DNA of 48,721 nucleotides from contig NZ_AWNH01000101.1 of NCBI RefSeq assembly GCF_000482245.1, forward strand, positions 1 to 48,721, read 5' to 3'. The notes under the pieces are model-generated. The model was not told the origin of the DNA. It saw only the letters and a program-made list of their open reading frames with translations, and searched no databases. Shown in pieces: positions 18,416 through 27,463 of this stretch. Each line of letters opens with the position of its first letter. Position 1 is the stretch's first letter. Position numbers and translations under genes: made by a program. This DNA comes from Leptolyngbya sp. Heron Island J. GTDB taxonomy: Bacteria > Cyanobacteriota > Cyanobacteriia > Phormidesmidales > Phormidesmidaceae.

Positions 18416-20044
18416 CTAGGAAAAAACTTGTGGGATTAAATTGTCAGCTAGCTGACCGCTTTCTAATTTAAGTATTCGATCAGCTAAATGAAAATATTTA
18501 TCATCGTGGGTAATGGCCAAGACTAGCTTCTTGCGGCGCTTGAGTTCAGGCAAAATTTGGGTATAGAACACGGTTTTAAAATAGGGATCTTGATCGGCTG
18601 CCCATTCGTCAAATAGGTAAACAGGTCGATCTTCTAGATAGGCGGTCAGTAGTGCCAGGCGTTTGCGCTGCCCCTGGGAGAGATCGATGTCGGACAGCTT
18701 GCCAGCCTGAATATGGACTTTGTGGTCAAGCTGCAGAGCCATCAAATAGGCGTTGGCCCGCTCAATCTGTTGGGGGCTGTCTAGGGCTAGGAGGCGGTCA
18801 AACAGATAAAAATCGGCAAAAATAGCGGAAAACTGTTGTCGGTAGGCTTCTCGATTAGTGTCGGTGATGTTGTTACCGTCTAGAGTAATCTGGCCTGAAC
18901 TCGGGGGATATAGACCCGTAAGCAGCTTGGCTAGTGTGGATTTACCACTGCCGTTACCGCCAATGAGAAACACGACTTCTGGCCGCGTAAAGACTAAGTT
19001 GATGGGGCCTACGGTAAATGGAGGGGTATCGGCTCCTCGATCGTAGCTGTGGATGACGTTTTTAAGTTCTAGGCGCTGCCAAGATGTGGAGAGAGACTCT
19101 ATGCTGGGGGGCTCTGGAGACTGGTTGAGCATAAACCCAAAAGACTCTACTTTGTCTAGGGCCACGCTGGCTCGGCTGAGGATGGGCAGCCGCCGCATTA
19201 AATTTTCGAGGGGGCCGTTGAGATAAATAACGGTGAGCACATAGCTGGAGAACAGTGTCCTATCCAGAGCGCTGAACTGGGGTACCACAAACAAGAAGAC
19301 GCTAATAACAGCAAAGAAAATTAGCTGCCCCCAGCTAGCGGCTCCGGCAAAGATGCCCATGCCCAACATGTTGAAACGACGATAGCTGGTAGCGGTCTGT
19401 TGTAATTCATCGGTTAGAAAAACCTGTCGTCGCTGCTGGTGCAGCTTGAGTTCTTTCATCCCATGAATCAGACCGCGTAGATGTTTGAATAATCGATCTT
19501 GTTCGTTACGGGCTGTGACTAAAAAGCGCCGGGCTCGCCGGGCAATGAGCTGGTAGGTGACCGTTGCTAAGAGCAAAAATACGATCATAACCAGTAGCAA
19601 CGGTATCGATAGCCAGCCCAAATACAGGAGAGAACCGGCCACGATGGCTAAGTCGATACAGAGAAAGGGCACCACTGTAAAGGCAGAGGCAATGGTTTCA
19701 ATATCTGCTGTGAGTGAGGCGAATAGACGATGGCTGCCCAGAGCTTCGAGCTGACGTAGCGGGCAGTCGAGTAGCTGACGGGCGAGCATCAGCCGCAGGT
19801 TAAATAGGGCACCTTGACCCAGGCGAATCAGGAGTAGCTGCGACAGGTAACCTGCAACTAGAACAACGGCCAGCAGACCTAAAAAGCCCCAAAAAAACTG
19901 TGCTGTTGTTGCTTGGCGGCCCGCTATGACTTCGTTGACTAAGGCGACTAGACGAGCGCTGCCACCACCGCTCAGCCCCCCAGCCAGAATGGCAATAGCC
20001 ATGGCCATTGGGGATGTGCGCAATAGCAGGAAGAGGAGATTCAT
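18416..20044 (-). CDS. Cyclic peptide/siderophore export ABC transporter (PvdE/SyrD-like), fused TMD-NBD
   Basis: From the ATG at 20044 the protein has about 542 residues; a TTG at 20077 would add 11. The N-terminal half holds about six membrane helices. The C-terminal half is an ATPase with Walker A GGNGSGKST (near residue 365), signature LSQGQ (near 450) and Walker B VYLFDEWAADQDP. The FDEWAADQDP form is characteristic of the PvdE/SyrD exporter group (family knowledge), which moves peptide siderophores or their precursors out of the cytoplasm. It is divergently oriented from the NRPS operon, next to the siderophore-binding protein, and probably exports the product of this locus. Confidence 0.92.
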   Translation of the reverse strand: MNLLFLLLRTSPMAMAIAILAGGLSGGGSARLVALVNEVIAGRQATTAQFFWGFLGLLAVVLVAGYLSQLLLIRLGQGALFNLRLMLARQLLDCPLRQLEALGSHRLFASLTADIETIASAFTVVPFLCIDLAIVAGSLLYLGWLSIPLLLVMIVFLLLATVTYQLIARRARRFLVTARNEQDRLFKHLRGLIHGMKELKLHQQRRQVFLTDELQQTATSYRRFNMLGMGIFAGAASWGQLIFFAVISVFLFVVPQFSALDRTLFSSYVLTVIYLNGPLENLMRRLPILSRASVALDKVESFGFMLNQSPEPPSIESLSTSWQRLELKNVIHSYDRGADTPPFTVGPINLVFTRPEVVFLIGGNGSGKSTLAKLLTGLYPPSSGQITLDGNNITDTNREAYRQQFSAIFADFYLFDRLLALDSPQQIERANAYLMALQLDHKVHIQAGKLSDIDLSQGQRKRLALLTAYLEDRPVYLFDEWAADQDPYFKTVFYTQILPELKRRKKLVLAITHDDKYFHLADRILKLESGQLADNLIPQVFS

Positions 20045-20348
20045 AGAAAATGGCGGTTGAGATGACTCTATTGACAAAGATTCTTATTTAAGACTAGCCT
20101 GCTATTGCATGGCTTTTCCATTTGTGTGGTGGAAATATTTGAATTGTTCGAGCATTCCTGTGCCAATGTCCCTTAGCTTCAGATCTTAAATCTGTTTGCG
20201 CTTATTTGCTAAATTTCTTTCTGGCAGAAGTCTTGAAAGTGATTTGATGAAATTGGGTTAGAGAATGGTCAGACTTATTGGCTTTACTCGTATACCTGAT
20301 CTCTGTTTTTTTGCCTCGACGCTATCGAGAATTGTTCTTTTTAAAATC
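20045..20348. other. Divergent promoter region between exporter and NRPS operon
   Basis: About 300 bases separating the exporter start from the first NRPS-operon start. GATTCTTATT at 20079-20088 resembles, in reverse, the GATAAGAATC part of the FAAL/receptor operator. I did not find a full ATTGAGA...TCAAT palindrome here. In-frame starts exist at 20077 (exporter, TTG) and 20265 (C-domain gene, ATG), so parts may be coding. Confidence 0.45.
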
Positions 20349-21851
20349 ATGGCTTCTACCCCTCAGCCAGCAATCGCCCAGCAGCCCAAGCGATCGCAGC
20401 TGGCAGCCCTGCTAAAATCGCACCTGCCGCATCCTAATCAGTTTCCGTTATCCTTTGCCCAGCAGCGTCTGTGGTTCCTAGACCAGTTGCAACCCGGCAA
20501 TCCCGCTTACACAATGATGGCCGCAGTACGGCTACGGGGCGACCTGGATGGGTTGGCGCTCAAGCGCGCCTGGCAAGATCTGGTGCAGCGCCATGAGTCT
20601 CTACGGACGCGCTTTGTGTTGGTGGATGGTCAGCCCTGCCAGCGAGTACAGCCGACGGGGGCCGTATCGTTCACCCAGTTAGACTGGCTGGATTCCCCAC
20701 CGGCAGACGAGACGGCAGCTATTCAAGCCCAGGCCCTAGAGCTGATGCAGCAGCCCTTTGATTTAGAGCGAGATGGCTTGGTGCGATCGCACCTGATCCG
20801 GCTGGAGGCCAACACCCACGTCCTGTTGCTCACACTGCACCACATTATTTCCGACGGCTGGTCCATGGAGGTGCTGATCCGGGAGCTGGCCATTTTGTAC
20901 GACGCCCATCAACGGGGGCAACCGCCCCAGCTGCCGCCACTGCCGATTCAGTATGCTGATTTTGCCGTTTGGCAGCGGCAGTTTTTGCAAGGGCAGGTGC
21001 TAGAAGGACAGCTTAGCTACTGGCGTTCTCAGCTCTCTCCGGCGATGCTACCCAGCTTACCCACCGACTTTTCCCGGCCTGCCGTGCGCAGCCATCGTGG
21101 CCACCGCCATTCACTGGGGATATCGCCCGCCGTTACCACCCAGCTGCAAGCACTAAGCCAGCAGGCCAATGCCACGCTGTTTATGACCACCTTGGCTGCC
21201 TTTCAGGTGTTGTTATACGACTACGCCCAAGGGGCTGCGATTCGAGTGGGCACACCCATCGCCAACCGCGATCGCCCAGAAGTCGCCAACCTGATTGGCT
21301 TTTTTACCAACACCCTGGTGCTATGTGCCGACATCGACAGCGATCTCACCTTTCGCCAATGGCTGCAGCGGGTGCGCGATGAAGCGGTCAACGCCTATGC
21401 CCACCAGGATGTGCCCTTTGAAAAACTAGTTGACGAACTCCAGCCCGAACGAAACTTAAGCCAGACACCGCTGTATCAGGTTTGGTTTTATCTCCAGGAC
21501 GATCCGGTCACCGCCGTGTCGTTTCCGGGGCTAACCCTAGAACCGATTGAGATTGACCTGGGCACCGCCAAGCACGACCTGAAGCTGGGTCTATGGAAAA
21601 GTCCCCAGGGAGTGCAAGGGGCCTTGGAGTACAGTACCGATCTGTTTGAATCCGCCACCATTGCCCGCCTTGCCCGAGGCTACGAAGATCTCTTGGTTGA
21701 GATTGCCCGCGACCCCGAGCAGTCCATTGCCACCCTGGTTCAACATCTCCGACAGCGGCAGCAACAGCAGCAGTTAGAGCAAAAACGGGTACTGCTTTCC
21801 ACCCAGCGGCAAAAGCTGAGGGGCACTCGCCGTCAAACCTTTACCTCCTAG
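20349..21851 (+). CDS. Stand-alone NRPS condensation domain protein
   Basis: From the ATG at 20349 (MASTPQPA) the protein has 500 residues. The ATG at 20265 would add 28 residues unlike NRPS N termini. A complete C domain is present: FPLSFAQQRLWFLDQLQP (C1), RHESLRTRF (C2), HHIISDGWS (C3, His164-His165), YADFAVWQRQ (C4), GTPIANRDRPEVANLIGFF (C5) and HQDVPFEKLVDEL (C6). It looks like an LCL-type domain. No adenylation or carrier domain follows; the protein ends in a Gln-rich coiled and Arg-rich tail (LRGTRRQTFTS), possibly a docking element. Four bases separate it from the hydroxylase gene. It must act in trans on carriers of the neighbouring NRPSs. Confidence 0.88.
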   Translation: MASTPQPAIAQQPKRSQLAALLKSHLPHPNQFPLSFAQQRLWFLDQLQPGNPAYTMMAAVRLRGDLDGLALKRAWQDLVQRHESLRTRFVLVDGQPCQRVQPTGAVSFTQLDWLDSPPADETAAIQAQALELMQQPFDLERDGLVRSHLIRLEANTHVLLLTLHHIISDGWSMEVLIRELAILYDAHQRGQPPQLPPLPIQYADFAVWQRQFLQGQVLEGQLSYWRSQLSPAMLPSLPTDFSRPAVRSHRGHRHSLGISPAVTTQLQALSQQANATLFMTTLAAFQVLLYDYAQGAAIRVGTPIANRDRPEVANLIGFFTNTLVLCADIDSDLTFRQWLQRVRDEAVNAYAHQDVPFEKLVDELQPERNLSQTPLYQVWFYLQDDPVTAVSFPGLTLEPIEIDLGTAKHDLKLGLWKSPQGVQGALEYSTDLFESATIARLARGYEDLLVEIARDPEQSIATLVQHLRQRQQQQQLEQKRVLLSTQRQKLRGTRRQTFTS

Positions 21852-21855
21852 TACT

Positions 21856-22896
21856 ATGACTTCTTCTTCTCGTCAGCGGTTGAATGCCATTCGTCGCCGC
21901 TCAGTTCAGGTGTCTGCGGAATCGTTGATTACGGCTGAGCCCCTGGCTCCCGACCGGCGGCTACCGCTGGTGGTGCAGCCCAATGCCTCCCTCAACTTAG
22001 CCGCCTGGGCGGAGACCCAGACAAAGTGGATTGAGGCCAAACTCCATCATCATGGAGGGCTGTTGTTTCGTGGCTTTGATCGCGAAGGGACTCCAGAGCT
22101 AGAACAGTTTTTAAAAGCCCTCAGCGGCAATCTGTTGGACTACGCCTATCGCTCAACGCCGCGCACCCAGGTGAGTGGCAAGGTGTATACCTCAACAGAA
22201 TATCCGGCCAGCCAGACAATTCCGTTGCACAACGAGATGGCCTACAGCCGCCAGTGGCCTCTTAGAATCGCCTTTCTCTGTGTTCAGCCTGCGGTCTTGG
22301 GGGGGATGACACCCATTGCCGACAGCCGTCAGGTGTATGCAGCGCTGCCGTCGGATTTGCGATCGCGCTGGCAACAACAACAGATTCTTTATGTGCGCAA
22401 CTATGGTGGCTCCCTCGATTTGCCCTGGCAGACTGTCTTTCAAACGGAGGACCCGGCGGCGGTGGAGGCGTTTTGCCAAGCCAACGGTATGACCTGGGAG
22501 TGGGGCCATGGCGATCGTCTTCGCACTCAACAGATTTGCCAGGCGGTGGCCCGTCATCCCCACACCGGAGATTGGGTTTGGTTTAACCAGGCCCATTTAT
22601 TCCATATTTCGAACCTGGATGCAGCGGTGCGTGAGGGATTGCTGGCCGATATGGCGGAAGCAGACTTGCCCCGCAACGCCTACTACGGCGATGGCTCTGC
22701 TCTGGATCAGGCCGATTTAGCTACCATTCGCGCGGCCTACCAGGCCCATACGGTGATGTTTCCCTGGCAACAAGGGGATGTGTTGCTGCTCGACAACATG
22801 TTGGCGGCCCACGGACGTACCCCCTACAGCGGCCCCCGCAAAGTCTTGGTGGGCATGGCCCAGCCCTATCAAAACGTTACGGGGGCTGGGGAATGA
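21856..22896 (+). CDS. TauD/SyrP-like Fe(II)/2-oxoglutarate dioxygenase, probable aspartyl beta-hydroxylase
   Basis: A 346-residue TauD-family enzyme. HNE at His125/Glu127 and His319 (MLAAHGRTPYSG) form the metal facial triad, and Arg328 is the likely 2-oxoglutarate anchor. The N terminus (RQRLNAIRRRSVQVS) is typical of SyrP-like hydroxylases in NRPS clusters. SyrP relatives hydroxylate the beta carbon of aspartate held on a carrier protein (established for the family). The next gene has an aspartate-type adenylation pocket, so the likely product is beta-hydroxyaspartate, a bidentate iron ligand. The gene lies 4 bases after the C-domain gene. No fused partner domain is present, so it acts as a free-standing enzyme. 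Confidence 0.88.
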   Translation: MTSSSRQRLNAIRRRSVQVSAESLITAEPLAPDRRLPLVVQPNASLNLAAWAETQTKWIEAKLHHHGGLLFRGFDREGTPELEQFLKALSGNLLDYAYRSTPRTQVSGKVYTSTEYPASQTIPLHNEMAYSRQWPLRIAFLCVQPAVLGGMTPIADSRQVYAALPSDLRSRWQQQQILYVRNYGGSLDLPWQTVFQTEDPAAVEAFCQANGMTWEWGHGDRLRTQQICQAVARHPHTGDWVWFNQAHLFHISNLDAAVREGLLADMAEADLPRNAYYGDGSALDQADLATIRAAYQAHTVMFPWQQGDVLLLDNMLAAHGRTPYSGPRKVLVGMAQPYQNVTGAGE

Positions 22897-22969
22897 CCGC
22901 CCATTGTGTTTCCTGGCTTTTTTAATTCTCTTTATTTAATTCTCTTTCCTAACCATCGGTGTAGATACT

Positions 22970-25900
22970 ATGCAAACTGCCCAAACACCACCCGCTTCTA
23001 AAATTGCAGGCTATCGTCTTTCTCCCCAGCAGCAACGTCTGTGGCGACTACAGCAGCGCCGCCCGCCCTTTCGAGCAGTTCTGCAGCTGCGATCGCCCCA
23101 GCCCTATGATGCCGCAAAACTTTCTGCCGCCCTGCAGCAGCTGCTCGATCGCCACGAAATTCTGCGCACGACGTTTCCCACCCTGCCGGGAATGACCATG
23201 CCTCTACAGGTGATTGCCGACACCCTGTCGAGTGAGTCGGTGCTGGTGCAGTACGAGAGAGAGTCGGCTGAGGCCGTAGATTCCTATGTACAAAAGCTTT
23301 TAAAGCAACCCTTTGACTGGGTGCAAGGCCCCCTATTTCAAGTGCACTGGATTCGACAGGACGAGCTGCTGTTTACTGTGTCGGCGCTGTGTGCCGATGG
23401 GGCTACCCTGTCGCTGTTAGCCCAAGAGTTCCAGCAGTTCTATGGGGCAACACCCCAGCTGGAGGATCCACTGCAGTATGCCGACTTGGCCGAGTGGCAA
23501 ATCGATTTGTTAGAGGGAGAAGACACCGCCGCCGGACGCAGCTACTGGCGACGCTCAAGCAATTTGGAACAGGTGGTACAGCGGTTGCCCCTAGAACGGC
23601 CCACAGACTCCACTGCGTCAGATACTTTTCAGCTCCAGACCCATTCTTGGGTATTGCCGGTTGAGCAAGCCCAAACCCTCTATCGCTGGGCCGCCCAGCA
23701 GGGTGTGACGGCGGGGGACGTGTGTCTAGCGGTCTGGCAGATTTTAATCGCCCGGCTTACTGAGCAATCTACCCTCACCCTGGGCTACAGCTGTGACGCC
23801 CGCCAGCATTACGAAGAGCTGCAAACCGCCTGTGGACTACTGACGCGGGATCTGCCGCTGCGGGCCGAACTGCAGCCCCATCAAAGTTTCGCCGCCCTTG
23901 TAGCTCAAGTCCATCAGGCACTAGAAGATATTCAGCCCTGGCAGGACTATTTCGCCTGGGAACAGGTGCAGGATGAAACGGGCTGGTTTCCCATTAGCTT
24001 TGGGGTGGAGCCCGTCCCTGCGGATTTGTTTTCTTTAGAGATAGCGGCCACTAACACTCTGCTGGAGCCCTCCACGCTCAAGCTCGTGTGTCGGCCCGGC
24101 AATCGTGCAGGCACCCTCACCTTGGACTGGCTCTACGACGCTAGCCGCCTGGATTTATCGACCATTCAACAGATTCAGAGATACTGGCAAACCCTGATGA
24201 CAGCGGCATTGGCGGCACCGGAGACAACCCTTGCCCAGCTGCCGTTGCTCAGTGCGGCAGAGCAACAAACCCTACTGGTGGACTTTAACCAAGCCACTAG
24301 CCAGCCCTCTGATTACACCAGCCTGCATCAGTGGTTTGAAGCCCAGGCAGCGCAAACACCCGATCAGGCCGCTATTCGGTTTGAAGCGGACTGTTTAACC
24401 TACCGCCAGCTGAACCATCGAGCCAACCACATTGCCCAAATGCTGCGGCAGCAGGGGGTAACGTCCGAGAGCGTGGTGGCAGTGGTGCTGCCCCGCTGTC
24501 TTGACTGGGTGATTGCCATGCTCGGTATCCTCAAAGCTGGCGGGGCCTATTTGCCCCTTGACCCCCATCTGCCCACCGAACGGCTGCAAACAATTTGCCA
24601 AGATGCGGCTGTGGCCCAGGTGCTGACTCAGACAGAATGGTGCGATCGCATCCCCAAAACCGTCACCACCCACTGTCTGGATACATGTCTAGACACCACT
24701 GGGGACGCAGTCTATATCGAGAACTTGCCCCACCACACAGCCCCCGATCATCTGGCCTATGTCATCTACACCTCCGGGTCCACCGGCCAGCCAAAGGGGG
24801 TGGCCGTTGAGCACCGCAATATTCTCAACTATGTCCAGGGAATTCTACCCCAGCTAGATCTCAAGGCGAATGCCCACTACGGCATGGCATCCAGTGTGGC
24901 AGCGGATTTAGGCAATACGGTCCTATTTGCCGCCCTTTGTACCGGCGGCTGCTTACACCTGATTGCGGAGGATCGAGCCCTGCAAGCCAGCGCTTTCGCC
25001 GACTACTGTCGTCAACATCCCCTTGACTGTCTGAAAATTGTGCCATCCCATCTCGGGGCCTTACTCACGGATGAATCTGATACGGTCTGGCTACCGCACC
25101 AGTGTTTAGTCCTGGGTGGGGAAGCCGCCCCAGCTTCCCTGGTGCAAGAGATCCGTCGTCATCGACCCGAGGGCAAAATCTTAAATCACTACGGCCCCAC
25201 CGAAACCACCGTCGGGGTGCTGACCTATACCGTACCCGAGGAAGATCGGCGCGAGGCTACCCTGCCGTTAGGACAGCCGCTGCCCAATGTACAGGTCTAC
25301 GTGTTAGATGCCCACCATCAGCCCGTTCCCGTGGGAATTCCTGGCGAGATCTACGTTGGGGGAGCTGCGGTTAGTCGTGGCTATTTCAATCGCCCCGCCC
25401 TCACCAAAGAGCGATTTATTGCCAATCCCTTTGGAGCAGGCAGGCTTTATCGCACGGGCGATCGGGGGCGTCACTTACCCAGTGGCCACCTAGAATTTTT
25501 GGGTCGCATTGATGACCAAATCAAGCTGCGGGGCTTTCGCATTGAGCTAGGGGAAATCACCGCCGTATTGCAACGACATCCTGCCGTGCAGCAAGCGATT
25601 GTTGTGCTGCGGGAAGAGAATCTGGAACCGGCGCGATTGGTGGCCTATGCCATTACCACCGCGTCCCCGGCAGATCTAAAGACAGATTTAGCTACAAAAC
25701 TGCCTGACTACATGGTGCCAGCGGTCGTGGTACCACTACGGGCATTTCCCCTCAATGCCAACGGTAAAATTGACCGCCAGGCCTTACCCGCCCCCAGTCG
25801 CCCCTCAGATGTTGAGCAGGCGGCGGCCAGCAACGTCGCTGAACAAACCCTGGTGGCCATTTGGCAAGACCTGTTGCGGGTGGAGAATATTGGCATCCAC

Positions 25901-27460
25901 GACAATTTTTTTGAATTGGGTGGGGACTCCATTCTGAGCATTCAGGTGATTGCCAGGGCCAATCAGGCTGGGCTGCAGCTTACTCCCCGCCAGCTGTTTG
26001 AGCATCAAACCATTGCGGGGCTAGCCGCCGTCGCGGGTACGGCCACAGCGGCCAAGGCTGAGCAAGGCCCTATTAGTGGTGTGGCACCCCTCACCCCGAT
26101 TCAACATCGTTTCTTTGAACAGGCAGTTACTAACCGTAACCACTGGAACCAGGCCCTCTTGCTGGAAGCACGAGAGTCTCTTAACCCAGATTTACTGGAG
26201 CAAGCGCTCAATCATTTGATCCAGCATCACGATGCCCTGCGGCTACGGTTCCAGCGTCAAGACAATCGCTGGCAGGCGGTCCATGGAGACTATAGGCCGC
26301 TTTCGCTGCAGCGGATTGATCAGACAGACTGCGCTGATGCCGACGTGGAAACTCAGATTGTGACCCACGCGAACACATTGCAAACCTCCTTAAACATCAC
26401 CGATGGACCCCTGATGGGTGCGGCCTGGTTTGACTTCGGCCCTGCCCGTTCGGCTCGGCTATTAGTGGTGGTGCACCATTTGGTGATCGATGGGGTGTCC
26501 TGGCGGGTGCTGCTAGAGGATCTACAGACAGTTTATGGCCAGCTGCAGAGTGGAGCTGCGATCGCACTGCCCCCCAAAACCACCTCCTTCCAACAGTGGG
26601 GCGAACACCTGATCACCTACAGTCAATCAGCGGACCTGCAACAGACCCAGCTCGCTCCAAACACAGCCCCCCTACCCCTGGACTTTACCGACGGCAACAA
26701 CACAGTGGCCTCTGCACGCACACTGGCCCTCAGCCTGGATGTCACCGAAACCCAGGCCCTGTTACGGGAGGTGCCCAAGGCCTACCAGAGCCAGATCAAT
26801 GACGTACTACTAACGGCGCTGTTGCAAGGGATGGCCCCATGGACCAAGAGCTCGTCCCTGATGATTGAGCTAGAGAACCATGGCCGAGATGATTTTGACG
26901 GCCAGCTGGATCTTTCCCGCACCGTGGGCTGGTTTACCTCCATCTTTCCAGTGCAGCTCACACTGCCTGCGGACCCCAATCCTGGAGCGGCGCTGATGGC
27001 TATCAAAGAACAGCTGCGTCGTCCCGGCAGGCCCCTAGACTACGGCGTTGGGCGCTATCTCAGTACCGCAGGCCAAAATCACCCAGAGCCTGATTTAGTC
27101 TTCAACTACCTGGGCCAGTTTGATAGCAGCCTGCCCGAGGCCAGTTTGTTTGGTTTGGCTCCAGAATCCGAGGGCCGCAGCCGAGACCCTCAGACACCGC
27201 GACGCCATGTGATTGAGATTAATGGCCGGGTGTTGTCCGGTCAGCTGCAGTTGGCCTGGACCTACAGCGATCAGTGTCATCGGCGGGAAACCATTGCCCA
27301 GGTCGCGGAGCAAACCATGGCCGCCTTAAGAGCGCTGATTGCCCACTGCACCTCTAATGAGGCTGGCGGCTATACCCCCTCAGATTTTCCCCAAGCCAAC
27401 CTGAGTCAGACGGCCCTCAATCAGGTACTGGCTCAGCTGCAAACCAGTGGGGAGGGTTAG
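22970..27460 (+). CDS. NRPS, degenerate C/interface - A (Asp) - T - E
   Basis: A 1496-residue NRPS. Residues about 15-430 form a C-fold domain whose H-H-x-x-x-D-G is SALCADG (Ser138, Ala139; Asp143-Gly144 kept), so condensation is doubtful. The A domain (about 455-960) has YTSGSTGQPKG, NHYGPTETT, YRTGDRG and NGKIDRQ. Aligning to GrsA by eye, pocket residues read D-L-T-K-V-G-H-V-G, almost the known Asp code and unlike Asn (L at 299, E at 322). A T domain follows (LGGDSI, near 985), then an E domain with HHLVIDG (near 1169) and DLSRTVGWFTSIFPV. The predicted unit is D-(beta-hydroxy)aspartate. The degenerate C domain may be an interface domain recruiting the hydroxylase (inference). The next NRPS starts 3 bases later. 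Confidence 0.9.
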   Translation: MQTAQTPPASKIAGYRLSPQQQRLWRLQQRRPPFRAVLQLRSPQPYDAAKLSAALQQLLDRHEILRTTFPTLPGMTMPLQVIADTLSSESVLVQYERESAEAVDSYVQKLLKQPFDWVQGPLFQVHWIRQDELLFTVSALCADGATLSLLAQEFQQFYGATPQLEDPLQYADLAEWQIDLLEGEDTAAGRSYWRRSSNLEQVVQRLPLERPTDSTASDTFQLQTHSWVLPVEQAQTLYRWAAQQGVTAGDVCLAVWQILIARLTEQSTLTLGYSCDARQHYEELQTACGLLTRDLPLRAELQPHQSFAALVAQVHQALEDIQPWQDYFAWEQVQDETGWFPISFGVEPVPADLFSLEIAATNTLLEPSTLKLVCRPGNRAGTLTLDWLYDASRLDLSTIQQIQRYWQTLMTAALAAPETTLAQLPLLSAAEQQTLLVDFNQATSQPSDYTSLHQWFEAQAAQTPDQAAIRFEADCLTYRQLNHRANHIAQMLRQQGVTSESVVAVVLPRCLDWVIAMLGILKAGGAYLPLDPHLPTERLQTICQDAAVAQVLTQTEWCDRIPKTVTTHCLDTCLDTTGDAVYIENLPHHTAPDHLAYVIYTSGSTGQPKGVAVEHRNILNYVQGILPQLDLKANAHYGMASSVAADLGNTVLFAALCTGGCLHLIAEDRALQASAFADYCRQHPLDCLKIVPSHLGALLTDESDTVWLPHQCLVLGGEAAPASLVQEIRRHRPEGKILNHYGPTETTVGVLTYTVPEEDRREATLPLGQPLPNVQVYVLDAHHQPVPVGIPGEIYVGGAAVSRGYFNRPALTKERFIANPFGAGRLYRTGDRGRHLPSGHLEFLGRIDDQIKLRGFRIELGEITAVLQRHPAVQQAIVVLREENLEPARLVAYAITTASPADLKTDLATKLPDYMVPAVVVPLRAFPLNANGKIDRQALPAPSRPSDVEQAAASNVAEQTLVAIWQDLLRVENIGIHDNFFELGGDSILSIQVIARANQAGLQLTPRQLFEHQTIAGLAAVAGTATAAKAEQGPISGVAPLTPIQHRFFEQAVTNRNHWNQALLLEARESLNPDLLEQALNHLIQHHDALRLRFQRQDNRWQAVHGDYRPLSLQRIDQTDCADADVETQIVTHANTLQTSLNITDGPLMGAAWFDFGPARSARLLVVVHHLVIDGVSWRVLLEDLQTVYGQLQSGAAIALPPKTTSFQQWGEHLITYSQSADLQQTQLAPNTAPLPLDFTDGNNTVASARTLALSLDVTETQALLREVPKAYQSQINDVLLTALLQGMAPWTKSSSLMIELENHGRDDFDGQLDLSRTVGWFTSIFPVQLTLPADPNPGAALMAIKEQLRRPGRPLDYGVGRYLSTAGQNHPEPDLVFNYLGQFDSSLPEASLFGLAPESEGRSRDPQTPRRHVIEINGRVLSGQLQLAWTYSDQCHRRETIAQVAEQTMAALRALIAHCTSNEAGGYTPSDFPQANLSQTALNQVLAQLQTSGEG

Positions 27461-27463
27461 ACC

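Noticed and set aside
20056-20090. TTGAGAT and GATTCTTATT words before the exporter as a Fur box
   Set aside because: The arms do not form a proper inverted repeat of the kind seen at 18354 and 45406; kept only as a weak note.
20265-20348. Upstream start for the free-standing C-domain protein
   Set aside because: The extra 28 residues do not resemble NRPS N termini; the ATG at 20349 gives a typical start.
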